Below are positions 27,878-36,646 of a stretch of DNA of 64,000 nt, piece by piece (positions within the stretch are counted from its first letter, which is position 1; each line of letters opens with the position of its first letter). The notes under the pieces were generated by a model. It did not search any database and was not told where the DNA came from. It saw only the letters and a program-made list of their open reading frames with translations. A program made the position numbers and the translations under genes. Location: positions 310,001-374,000 of the forward strand of contig OZ037871.1 in the NCBI GenBank assembly GCA_964035575.1, written 5' to 3'. This DNA is from Rhynchopus sp. YZ270_cl-10 (taxonomy: Eukaryota > Euglenozoa > Diplonemea > Diplonemida > Diplonemidae).

Positions 27878-29731
27878 CTACTGGAAGTTCTGTGCACGTC
27901 TCTTCAGCAGAATTCCAGTCACAATCCTCAAAAACAAAAAGATGCCAAACATAATCAACACATACACCCACCAGTGGTCACGGTTGATACCCGACCTATT
28001 GATCATCAAGTCAACATCGTGCTCCTTCTCATCAGGAACAACGTTTGTCCAGAACTCTGCAATCGTGGTAAGAGCCACTCCGTACTTGAGGGGACAGATC
28101 CACTGCATCCACCTCATCCACACAGGGATCAGGTCGCTCGACACAAAGAACCCTGCGAACAGAATCTGAGGGATGAAAATGCCAGGAAGAATGTTGATGG
28201 CTGTCTCAGCTGAGCTTGTTGCCGCACCAAGCAGAAGTCCTGTTGACGCAGACACAACACCCAGAATGCTGATCGAGAGCAGGACGTAGGCAAAGTTCCC
28301 GTTCATCCCGGTCATGAAGTAGAACACAATCAGGGCAAGAATCTGCTGCAGGACAGCTGCAGGCACGTCAAGCATCGTCTTCGCAACCAAGTACACTGTG
28401 GACCCGTAAGTACCAGCAGCGTACTCTCTGATGAACGACGCACGTTCGAGTGGGAATGTGAGTATCGTGGGCTCTGTGGTTAGGAACATCGTGTTGATGC
28501 ACACGAACACGATGACACCCCAGTGAGACTGGATCGCAATCGCTGTCGCAGCGGAATCACCGTCTTCACCCCACTCGTCTGCAACGTCGAAGAAGATGCA
28601 TCCGATAAAGAATGCAAGGATAACACCCATTCCAAAGCGTGCACCAAGGGTCGGCTTGTCTCTGATCAGTTGTCTGAACTCACGCAGCATTAGTTGGCCC
28701 AGTTGTGCAAATACAGACGCCTGCTTCACCTCCTTCATATGCTCCTTGCCGAACACACCTTTGATCTCCTGTCGTGATGCTGGCTTCTTCTTCGCAAGCA
28801 GATCGTGCATCTCAGCCTCCTCCATCGTCTGAAGACGCAGCATCGCAAAGTCGGCAGGGTTCGTTTCCTTTCTGCAAACGTGGTCATCACTCTCAAAGTG
28901 TGCCTTCGCGTCAGCCACCTTCCCGTCGTACAGCACATATCCATCACGCAGGAAGACCACCTCTTGGAACAGTGCAAACACCTCAGACGAAGGCTGGTGG
29001 ATTGTGCACACAATCGTGCACCCAGACTCTGCAAGGGAACGCAGAATCATCACAAGCTCGTACGCACTCTGCGAGTCAAGGCCAGACGTCGGCTCGTCCA
29101 AGAAGATCAGCGACGGGGACGAGATCAGCTCAACAGCAACAGCAGCACGCTTCTTCTCTCCGCCAGACAGACCGGGAATCATCACAGACCCAATCATCGT
29201 GTCTGCACACTTGTCCAGACGCAGGGCAGTGATGGCAGCGTTCACAATGTCCTCACGTTCCTCAACGGTGTACTCCGGCAGACGCAGTGTTGCTGTGAAG
29301 TGCAGTGCCTCACGTGGTGTCTGTGTCGCAAACATGGCATCGTGCTGCATCACGTACGCAAGATCCTTCTGGTACATGTGTGGCTCAGCCTCAAGACCGT
29401 TCAACACAACCTTCCCTTCTTTGATCTCTCCGTACGGCGCACGTCCTGCAAGCACGTTCATCAGGGACGTCTTCCCTGCACCTGACGGACCCATCAGTGC
29501 CGACAGGGTGCCGGGTTTGAAGTGTCCTGAGCTGTTTTTTATGATTCTTTTCGTTGACTTTCCACAGATACCGTCCGCAACGGGCACCTCGAACACAAGG
29601 TCTTCCCAGGAGAGCGACATGGACTGCGCATCCTTCACACAGAAGGGCGACTTTGTTGGTGTGTCGCTCTGCGAGCAGTTCGTCTCCTTCACGTCTGAAA
29701 TGTCGATGGTGACGGGCTCTCTGGAGGACAT
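27878..29731 (-). CDS. ABCG-family half-transporter, copy 7
   Basis: A 617-residue ABCG half-transporter with intact ATPase motifs. The shorter tail (MSSREPVTIDISDVKETNCSQ) lacks the PGTP/PSTP stretch. GKSTKRIIKNSSG and TMEEAEMH in the linker are shared only with copy 9. The membrane half has FFDVADEWGEDGDSAATAI, MFLTTEPTILTFPLERA, and FAGFFVSSDLIPVWMRW. The ATG at 29731 aligns with paralogue starts; the open frame extends 121 codons further upstream, but that part reads as low-complexity hydrophobic sequence without any match to the other copies. Stop TAG. Confidence 0.94.
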   Translation of the reverse strand: MSSREPVTIDISDVKETNCSQSDTPTKSPFCVKDAQSMSLSWEDLVFEVPVADGICGKSTKRIIKNSSGHFKPGTLSALMGPSGAGKTSLMNVLAGRAPYGEIKEGKVVLNGLEAEPHMYQKDLAYVMQHDAMFATQTPREALHFTATLRLPEYTVEEREDIVNAAITALRLDKCADTMIGSVMIPGLSGGEKKRAAVAVELISSPSLIFLDEPTSGLDSQSAYELVMILRSLAESGCTIVCTIHQPSSEVFALFQEVVFLRDGYVLYDGKVADAKAHFESDDHVCRKETNPADFAMLRLQTMEEAEMHDLLAKKKPASRQEIKGVFGKEHMKEVKQASVFAQLGQLMLREFRQLIRDKPTLGARFGMGVILAFFIGCIFFDVADEWGEDGDSAATAIAIQSHWGVIVFVCINTMFLTTEPTILTFPLERASFIREYAAGTYGSTVYLVAKTMLDVPAAVLQQILALIVFYFMTGMNGNFAYVLLSISILGVVSASTGLLLGAATSSAETAINILPGIFIPQILFAGFFVSSDLIPVWMRWMQWICPLKYGVALTTIAEFWTNVVPDEKEHDVDLMINRSGINRDHWWVYVLIMFGIFLFLRIVTGILLKRRAQNFQ

Positions 29732-30342
29732 GGTGAGTTGTTTTGCTGTTCTTTGTTGTTTGGTGAAGTTGCATGGGAGAGAGACGACATCTTTTCCACA
29801 AAAAAATACGGGGGTGCAGGATATGGGGTAACTTACGGATAGCAAACAGTACAAACATCCCACTAACACCGGACGCAGGCACTGGGACAACAACAAAAAC
29901 AAAAAGTGTAAATCAAAAAACAAAAACAGATGAACCTCAAGCTGGGCGCATATTTCAAGAAAGGACAGCACGCATACGACTGAACTGTTAAGGTGTGGAG
30001 CGCAACCCACACGCCACCACGCCTTGCCTGCGAGCCACTGTAATCTTCTGCTCTCTGCCACTGACATAGGTGGTCTGCTCTTCCACCCGCACACATGCCA
30101 CGCTAAACAAAAAGAAAGTGCATTTGACAGTGCACAACCTCCATGACGCCTACACCTACGACACTATGGGCTATTGTACCCCCGTCCAGCCCAGGTTGTA
30201 CCCCTGCAGCATAGACACAGTCTACAAACAAAGAGAGTGGTTAAGTGCAATGCGGACTCGGAAGTCATTAACAGGCAGCACATTCTCCCTGGATGTGGCA
30301 ACTCTCCCATGCTATGCTGGCCTGACTCAAAAATAAAAAGTG

Positions 30343-30405
30343 AAGTTATTAATGCAGGCACCTCCCTGCTGACCCGCGATGCCAGCTGGATGAAAGCATA
30401 AAAAT
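30343..30405. repeat. Dispersed repeat family C
   Basis: TTAATGCAGGCACCTCCCTGCTGACCC split across a small insertion, then GATGCCAGCTGGATGAAAGC. Flanking sequence to about 30100 (including GGCAGCACA) has faint similarity to 8700 onward, suggesting a longer degenerate element. Confidence 0.45.
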
Positions 30406-30961
30406 GTAGTGACCCCCCTAAGAGTCGAAAAGTTAAAAATAAATTCGTTTGAATCAGCTGGATGACAGTTTTTTTTTTTTTTTTTTTTGCTTTTATTGTC
30501 GATCTGCAATGAGCCAGCCGGGGCATACGTCCTTGAATTCAAGCAAAAAGTTTAGAAGAAAAATTGTAAAGTGAATATGGCCTTTATGCACACATTCTGC
30601 AAACAAGAATGCAAGCACAACAACAGCAACAACATTCCAGAGAATGCCCATCAATTCGTTGCATTGATGGATCTTCCCAACAACGCGCGAATACTGCTGA
30701 AAAATACACTTTCGCCAAAAGGCCAATGGGTATGAAGAGGGGGTGTAAGCAAGTTAGCGATGTGGATAGAGGCGGTGAAGACTGGGTGAAGTGAAAAATC
30801 TTTGCAAAAAAAAAAACTGTGTGTGTCAAAAGGGTGTATCAATAATACCTTTTATTCACCGATTTAAAAGCGGGCAGATTTCTTGTTTGGAATGGACAAT
30901 TTGGCAGGTTGTCTGTGTGCAAACAAAACTACAACACAGTGCAAACACACTGCTAAGAGTA

Positions 30962-31105
30962 TCATAATATATATTATTATCGTGAATTTATTTTCCAGTA
31001 TTTCACGCACAGGTGGAAACAGCCCGAGGGGAAAAATGCTTCCCCGAGGGCTGTTTCCACCTGTAAGTGAAATACTGGTATAAATTCACGAAAATATATT
31101 ATTTT
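30962..31105. repeat. Palindromic (foldback) element, about 140 bp
   Basis: Arms CGTGAATTTATTTTCCAGTA and onward to CCCGAGGGGAA, mirrored after a loop of a few bases (31031-31039), ending TAAATTCACG at 31090; AT-rich flanks extend the symmetry. Strong stem-loop potential. The arm sequence is also found, inverted, at about 31612-31638. Confidence 0.65.
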
Positions 31106-31108
31106 ATC

Positions 31109-31690
31109 TCCAAATGAGACCATGAATTTCACAACCCGTTTTCACGTACAAAGAGAAGAAGGTGGGGTGGTTCTTTTTATGATGATTTTTTTTTTCAGTT
31201 TTTTTATGTGGAACTCTTAGCGCTGGACAGCGCCTTGATCCAGAACTGGTGCAGCGGGTTTGTGGCGCTTACGCGGCTGTACTTCTGATGAAGATGAGGA
31301 AGACAATGACGATGAGTCATTTGTGTTCGTGTCGGACTCACTCTCCACAGGTGCCCTCGTACGTTTTTGAGGTGTCATTTGAGATTTTGGAAGAAAATTG
31401 GGGGGGGAAACGGTGTGTATCCTTGGTTTGTGTGCTACAGAAAATTAACTTAAAAATGCGTTTGAGACCCCTAGAATGGCTCAAAATGCCTCTTTTCTGG
31501 CTTTAATTGCAAAATTGGGCCTCCAAAGGCCTCCAAAAAAATTTTCGAGAGTTCAGTTCTACGATTTTCGACCGTGAATTTATTTTTCTGAGCGTGAATT
31601 TATTTTTTGAGCGTGAAATACCGGAAAATAAATTCACGCCCCTCCTTCACGATTTTGTGAAGGGGCGTGAAATTCATGGTCTCAAGCGGG
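31109..31690. mobile_element. Putative inverted-repeat element, about 580 bp
   Basis: Terminal inverted repeat GAGACCATGAATTTCAC at 31109 onward and at the right end near 31665-31683, with a looser continuation outward (TTATCTCC / TTATCCCC on the respective strands). It encloses a more GC-rich patch with a small minus-strand reading frame. No target duplication could be defined, so the exact limits are uncertain. Confidence 0.4.
31217..31378 (-). CDS. Small Ser-rich, nuclear-signal-like reading frame (hypothetical)
   Basis: A 53-residue frame beginning MTPQKRTRAPVESESDTNTN, followed by a run of serines, then QPRKRHKPAAP. The composition (acidic/serine stretch between two basic clusters) looks like a disordered nuclear protein end rather than random translation, and the patch is more GC-rich than its surroundings. 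It lies inside the putative inverted-repeat element, so it may be a leftover piece of a transposon protein. I recognise no family. Confidence 0.25.
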   Translation of the reverse strand: MTPQKRTRAPVESESDTNTNDSSSLSSSSSSEVQPRKRHKPAAPVLDQGAVQR

Positions 31691-32139
31691 GATAAATAGT
31701 AAAATCTGTGCCTCAAAAACAAAAAAATAGGGTCTTTTGTTGTACGCTCAAAGCTGGGCATAACAAAAAAACCAGGTGGAAAAAGTGTGAACTGCAATTG
31801 GTGTTGGTGGATGTGAATCAAACAGACCACTACAAATCACGCTTTTGTTTTTTGAAAATTTGGTTGTATTAGTGTAGACACCCGAGGATGAACTCTGCTA
31901 TATAGGTTTTGTTTCCGTTTTTCTTTTCCCGGGCTGGCTCCAATCTTTTTTAGTACTGACAACTAAAAGATGTTGTTGTGTAAAGGGGGCAGGGCCTCTC
32001 TGCAACCCTCCACAGGGCCGTTACTAACCTGAGACATTTTCTCAGGGGGGTGGGGAACAGTCTGCAGACTAAGGATTGGGGGGTCGGGTAAGTAAGTAAT
32101 TAAATGGCTAGTCTGCACGGGGTTTCGTAACCAACAATA

Positions 32140-32520
32140 CAGGCGAAAACGCCGTTATTTGCATTTTTGAGCCAATCCCAGTCAGTGGTGGGGTCAATCT
32201 GGAAAAATGGACAAAATTTTAATGACTTAAATTTTGGACAATATGAGCCCGGTCACTAATAGCTGGGGCCGATTTTCGGCCAAAAATTTCCTCAAAATCC
32301 GGGTTTGTAATATTGACTTCACCTTCGGTTACCCTACAGCGGGGGGTGAAGGAAGGTTGTGGAAAAGGGTCCTTATTCGCATTTTTGGGCTCCGCCCGTG
32401 CAGTGGTGGGGTCAATCTCGAAAATTGGACAATTTTTTGACCACTTAAATTTTGAAAAATATGAGCCCGGTCACTAATACGTGGGGCCATTTTTCAAAAA
32501 TATCGGGGTGGTATGGTAAG
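32140..32520. repeat. Two degenerate copies of the 248-bp repeat family (E)
   Basis: Unit 1 (from about 32155) TTTGCATTTTTGAGCCAATC and onward; unit 2 (from about 32383) TTCGCATTTTTGGGCTCCGC and onward. Both continue with GTGGTGGGGTCAATCT, GACAATTTTTTGACCACTTA (or variant) and ATATGAGCCCGGTCACTAAT. They are more diverged from each other than the three units at 56812-57555. Confidence 0.65.
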
Positions 32521-32654
32521 TAATTAAATGAAAAAATTAGTCTGCAGTCTGGTGGGGAAAGCAAAAGGGCGAGGCCAGAAAAACGGCGCCACGCCATCAA
32601 TGCCAGGGGGCAAAGAAAGTTGACCGTCGCATTTTGCTTTGCGCTCCAAATTTG

Positions 32655-32700
32655 CGGGTGGACGCCAACCACCTACATCCATTTCGTGTGTTTACATCTT
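32655..32700. repeat. Dispersed repeat family D, terminal fragment
   Basis: GGGTGGACGCCAACCACC, then CTACATCCATTTCGTG and TTTACATCT match the right part of family D at 39966-40020. Confidence 0.45.
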
Positions 32701-32854
32701 AGTAAATGCTTGGGGTACAGAGGTGAAAGGTACAATCAAGAATGAGCGTACAGTTCAGGGGGAGGAGGTGGTGGGATTACATTAATCTTGGAAATATTTT
32801 TAACTCCCAAGATTAGACAAATAAAAAGGGCGCCGTGCTCAGCTACGTTGTCAG

Positions 32855-34699
32855 CTACTCAAACTTCTGTGCACGTTTCTTCAGCAGAAAGCAAGTGATG
32901 ATTCTCAAAATCAGGAAAATGCCAAGCATGATCGCCGTGTACACGTACCAGTAGTCACGGTTGATGCCAGACCTTTCGATCATACGCGAGACATCGTGTT
33001 CCGCAGGATCGGGAACAACGTTTGTGGAGAACTCGGCAATAGTCGCAAGGCTGACTCCGTACTTGAGGGGACAGGCCCACTGCATCCACGACATCCACAC
33101 AGGGATCAGGTCGCTCGACACAAAGAACCCTGAGAACAGAATCTGGGGAACGTAAACAGCGGGGAGAATGTTGATGGCTGTCTCAGCTGAGCTCGTTCCG
33201 GCACCAAGCAGAAGTCCTGTTGACGCAGACACAACACCCAGGACACTAACAGAAAGCAGAATGTAAATAAAGTTCCCGTTCATGCCTGTCAAAAAGTAGA
33301 ACACAGAAAGCGACAACAGCTGCTGCAGGATTGCTGCAGGCACGTCAAGCATCGTCTTCGCAACCAAGTACACCGTTGCCCCGTACGTACCAGCAGCGTA
33401 CTCTCTGATGAACGACGCACGCTCAAGTGGGAATGTGAGAACCATCGGCTGCGCAGATAAGAACATAGAATTGATACACACGAATACAAGTGCTCCCCAG
33501 TGCGACTGGACCGCAATCGTTGTTGAACCAGCATCAGTGATATCACCCCACTCATCACCGACGTCGAAGAAGATGCATCCAACCATCGCTGCCAGGGCAA
33601 CACCCATTCCAAAGCGTGCACCAAGGGTCGGCCTGTCTCTGATCAGTTGTCTGAACTCACGTCTCACGAGTTGGCCCAGTTGGATGAAGATGGACGCCTG
33701 CTTCACGACCCTGACATCGCCATCTCCGAACCTGCCTGTGATCTCCTGTCGTGATGTTGGCTTCTTCTTCGCAATCAGCTCGTGCATCTCTTCCTCCGTC
33801 ATCGTCTGAAGACGCAGCATTGCGAAGTCAGCAGGGTTCGTTTGCTTCTTGCAAGTGTGATTTTCTGTCTCGAAGTGCCCAATCACTTCTTCCACCTTCC
33901 CGTCGTACACAACATGCCCATAACGCACGAACACGACTTCCTGGAACAGCGCAAACACCTCAGACGAAGGCTGGTGGATTGTGCACACAATCGTGCACCC
34001 AGACTCTGCAAGGGAACGCAGAATCATCACAAGCTCGTACGCACTCTGCGAGTCAAGGCCAGACGTCGGCTCGTCCAAGAAGATCAGCGACGGGGACGAG
34101 ATCAGCTCAACAGCAACAGCAGCACGCTTCTTCTCTCCACCAGACAGACCGGGAATCATCACAGACCCAATCATCGTGTCTGCACACTTGTCCAGACGCA
34201 GGGCAGTGATGGCAGCGTTCACAACCTCTTCGCGCTCTGCAGCACTGTACTTCGGAAGGCGCAGTGTTGCTGTGAAGTGCAGTGCCTCACGTGGTGTCTG
34301 TGTCGCAAACATGGCGTCGTGCTGCATCACGTACGCAAGATCCTTCTGGTACATGTGTGGCTCAGCCTCAAGACCGTTCAACACAACCTTCCCTTCTTTG
34401 ATCTCTCCGTACGGCGCACGTCCTGCAAGCACGTTCATCAGGGACGTCTTCCCTGCACCTGACGGGCCCATCAGTGCAGACAGGGTGCCGGGTTTGAAGT
34501 GTCCTGAACTGTTTTTGATAATCTGCTTTGTGGTTTTTTTGCAGAAACCGCCGGACATGGGCACCTCGAACACAAGGTCTTGCCAAGAGAGCGACATTGG
34601 CTGTACGTCCTTCATGGTAAACGCTGCCTTGGGCACCTTGGGGGAGCTGTTTTCCTCGGGCTTCTCATTTTCTTGCGATTCGACGTCTAAGGCTGGCAT
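32855..34699 (-). CDS. ABCG-family half-transporter, copy 8
   Basis: A 614-residue ABCG half-transporter. The N-terminal region is the most different in the array (MPALDVESQENEKPEENSSP, MKDVQPMSLSWQDLVFEVPM, SGGFCKKTTKQIIK), yet from GHFKPGTLS through CTIHQPSSEVF it matches the other copies almost residue for residue. Linker: HFETENHTCKKQTNPADF, EITGRFGDGDVRVVKQAS. One substitution (VRYGHVVYDGK) replaces the Asp of VRDGxVVYDGK. The membrane half has GVALAAMVGCIFFDVGDEW, a loop DITDAGSTTIAVQ and an end KKRAQKFE. No promoter block of the copy 1-5 type. Intronless. Confidence 0.95.
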   Translation of the reverse strand: MPALDVESQENEKPEENSSPKVPKAAFTMKDVQPMSLSWQDLVFEVPMSGGFCKKTTKQIIKNSSGHFKPGTLSALMGPSGAGKTSLMNVLAGRAPYGEIKEGKVVLNGLEAEPHMYQKDLAYVMQHDAMFATQTPREALHFTATLRLPKYSAAEREEVVNAAITALRLDKCADTMIGSVMIPGLSGGEKKRAAVAVELISSPSLIFLDEPTSGLDSQSAYELVMILRSLAESGCTIVCTIHQPSSEVFALFQEVVFVRYGHVVYDGKVEEVIGHFETENHTCKKQTNPADFAMLRLQTMTEEEMHELIAKKKPTSRQEITGRFGDGDVRVVKQASIFIQLGQLVRREFRQLIRDRPTLGARFGMGVALAAMVGCIFFDVGDEWGDITDAGSTTIAVQSHWGALVFVCINSMFLSAQPMVLTFPLERASFIREYAAGTYGATVYLVAKTMLDVPAAILQQLLSLSVFYFLTGMNGNFIYILLSVSVLGVVSASTGLLLGAGTSSAETAINILPAVYVPQILFSGFFVSSDLIPVWMSWMQWACPLKYGVSLATIAEFSTNVVPDPAEHDVSRMIERSGINRDYWYVYTAIMLGIFLILRIITCFLLKKRAQKFE

Positions 34700-35104
34700 G
34701 CTGGACCTTTTTGCCTTGAAAGTGTTCCTACTTTTGTGTTACAATGATTATCTGTATAGGTGTATTGTGCTGTGTACTGACGGTGACCAAGACGAGAGGA
34801 GACGAGAGGACCCCACAGAAACATCCTGGGAACATCTTGCTCGCACATCAAGATGAAGCGTGAACAATTGCAGGTCTGGTGGAAGGCACAGTACAGCTTT
34901 GTGAAGGTTTTGTGTGAACCTCACACCTTTTTTGGTTCTTTTTTTGGGTCACATTCCTGAGAATACTGTATTACAAAGGGTGCGTAAAAAAATTTGTATG
35001 GGGGTGGTTGCATTTTCTTTTGGGACACATCCTTTCATACCGGATCTTTTTGTAAAAGCCCGAGTTCTTCCTCCAGCCCTGGCAAAAAAAAAAAAAAAAG
35101 AGAA

Positions 35105-35147
35105 AAGTTTATAAGATGACCCTAAGCCTCTCGTGCTTGGTCACCTT
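35105..35147. repeat. Dispersed hairpin repeat family A
   Basis: TTTATAAGATGACCCTAAGC, CTCTCGT, GCTTGG, TCACCTT: the stem keeps pairing through a G-T wobble. Preceded by a long A-run. Confidence 0.6.
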
Positions 35148-35461
35148 ATCATATTCGTAAAAAAAGGGGGCAAATCAAAAACTACATAAAAGAGGAATTG
35201 AAACATGCTAAAAAAACGCAGCTCAGTCGAGCCTATACACCACAAAACATTTTGCGGCTTGCTGAGGGTGTCTTCTGGGTTCACCTGGAAACGAAGTATT
35301 TTTATTTTATTTTTTTCCCTACAAAGCGAATCACAAACGCAACACCTGCACCTAAGCGTCGACGTGACAGCGCTATTACAAAGACTTGGTTCAGATGCTT
35401 TACAATCAAGTGAACAGAAAAACACGCATACAAAAAAATAGAAATAAAAAAACTAAAGATA

Positions 35462-35932
35462 TGGGAGCGTCCGCGAAAGACCCCCCCCTAAAGCTAACAT
35501 CCATGCTTATTGGTATTTCACTAATTAAAATTTTGGCATTTTATAAGATTTTTTTCGTTAATGAACTCAGAGTTAAGTTTCTGAGTTCATTAAAAAAAAA
35601 ATCGGTGAAAAATTCCGAGTAGGTATTTAGTGAGATGGGAGAAGCTATGTCAACAGCTATGTGTCCCCTTATTTTACCTGTATTTTACTAAGGACCTTAA
35701 TCCTTGGTGTTTACAGGTAAAATAAGGGGACACATAGCTGTTGACATAGCTTCTCCCATCTCACTAAATACCTACTCGGAATTTTTCACCGATTTTTTTT
35801 TTAATGAACTCAGAAACTTAACTCTGAGTTCATTAACGAAAAAAATCTTATAAAATGCCAAAATTTTAATTAGTGAAATACCAATAAGCATGGATGTTAG
35901 CTTTAGGGGGGGGTCTTTCGCGGACGCTCCCA
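35462..35932. mobile_element. TA-flanked foldback element P1, 471 bp, with identical 221-bp arms
   Basis: Left arm 35462-35682, loop 35683-35711 (29 bp), right arm 35712-35932. The arms are exact reverse complements as far as I can read, including mononucleotide runs of 8 C and 10 A. TA dinucleotides flank both ends (35460-35461 and 35933-35934), as expected for a Tc1/mariner-type or similar TA target duplication. Terminal sequence TGGGAGCGTCC. No coding capacity is evident: a large MITE or foldback element, probably young. Confidence 0.75.
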
Positions 35933-36228
35933 TATGAAGATACGAAGCTTGTTGCATAATAATACGAATTCATTCCTCCCAATCCCAATAAAACAAAACA
36001 AAAATGTACACCTCGTAGTGGCGTCAGTGAGAAATATGCACGCTGTAGGAGAAGGCTGTTCGCCCACACCCACAACGCCGTATCTGCTTCTTGCCAGCAA
36101 TCCAAAGGGGGGACAAAAAAGGGGGGGCGGGGGAGTACATAGTTGGTATAAACGGGACAAAAACACGCACAATTCGCCGTTCATTGATTTTGATGGATTG
36201 ATCTTGGAAATTGGAATGACAAAAAGAG

Positions 36229-36275
36229 AAGTTGAAAAATGCAAACGCCCCACCGTTCATCGGCGGACGCAGGGC
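36229..36275. repeat. Dispersed repeat family B, 5' part
   Basis: AGTTGAAAAATGCAAACGCC, CACCGTTCATCGGCGGACGC, then AGGGCACTG, ending in an A-run. Confidence 0.5.
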
Positions 36276-36646
36276 ACTGAAAAAAAAAAAAAAAAAATAC
36301 ATAAAAAACCCCCTGCCACAGCACAAAGCTTCATGGTCCCAAAGAAAACCTGCTGAGACGAAGCCTTGGGCCTCTCATACTTACACAGTGACCATGTTTT
36401 AACATGATTGTTGCATAGTTTTCCAAAAAGTATGTTACTATAGCATGGTACATAACAAGGAAAAGAGCACCCGTGTCACTGTGTAGTCAAGAATGTAGCA
36501 ATGCAAAAAAAAAATCCCCACCCCACATCACCCCCTACCCCACCGCACCTCTTCGGCCCGCATTGTGTGAGCTGAATGCACCACCGATTGCGATGCGGTC
36601 TGTTCATGTACACACAGCACCACACCCTCACGCGCACATCGTAACC

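Larger units (their letters stand above)
29732..32854. other. Intergenic region between ABCG copies 7 and 8
   Basis: 3.1 kb without a convincing gene. It holds a family C repeat with longer flanks (about 30100-30405), a T-run at 30467-30488, an AT-rich foldback cluster (30962-31690) with a small minus-strand frame, two degenerate copies of the 248-bp family (about 32140-32520) and a family D fragment (32655-32700). Confidence 0.6.
34700..36646. other. Intergenic region between ABCG copies 8 and 9
   Basis: No gene seen. It contains a family A repeat (35105-35147), the 471-bp TA-flanked palindrome (35462-35932) and a family B fragment (36229-36275). Confidence 0.65.

Noticed and set aside
29732-30094. 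121-codon N-terminal extension of ABCG copy 7
   Set aside because: No paralogue has it, it is low-complexity and hydrophobic, and the conserved start MSSREPVTID lies inside.
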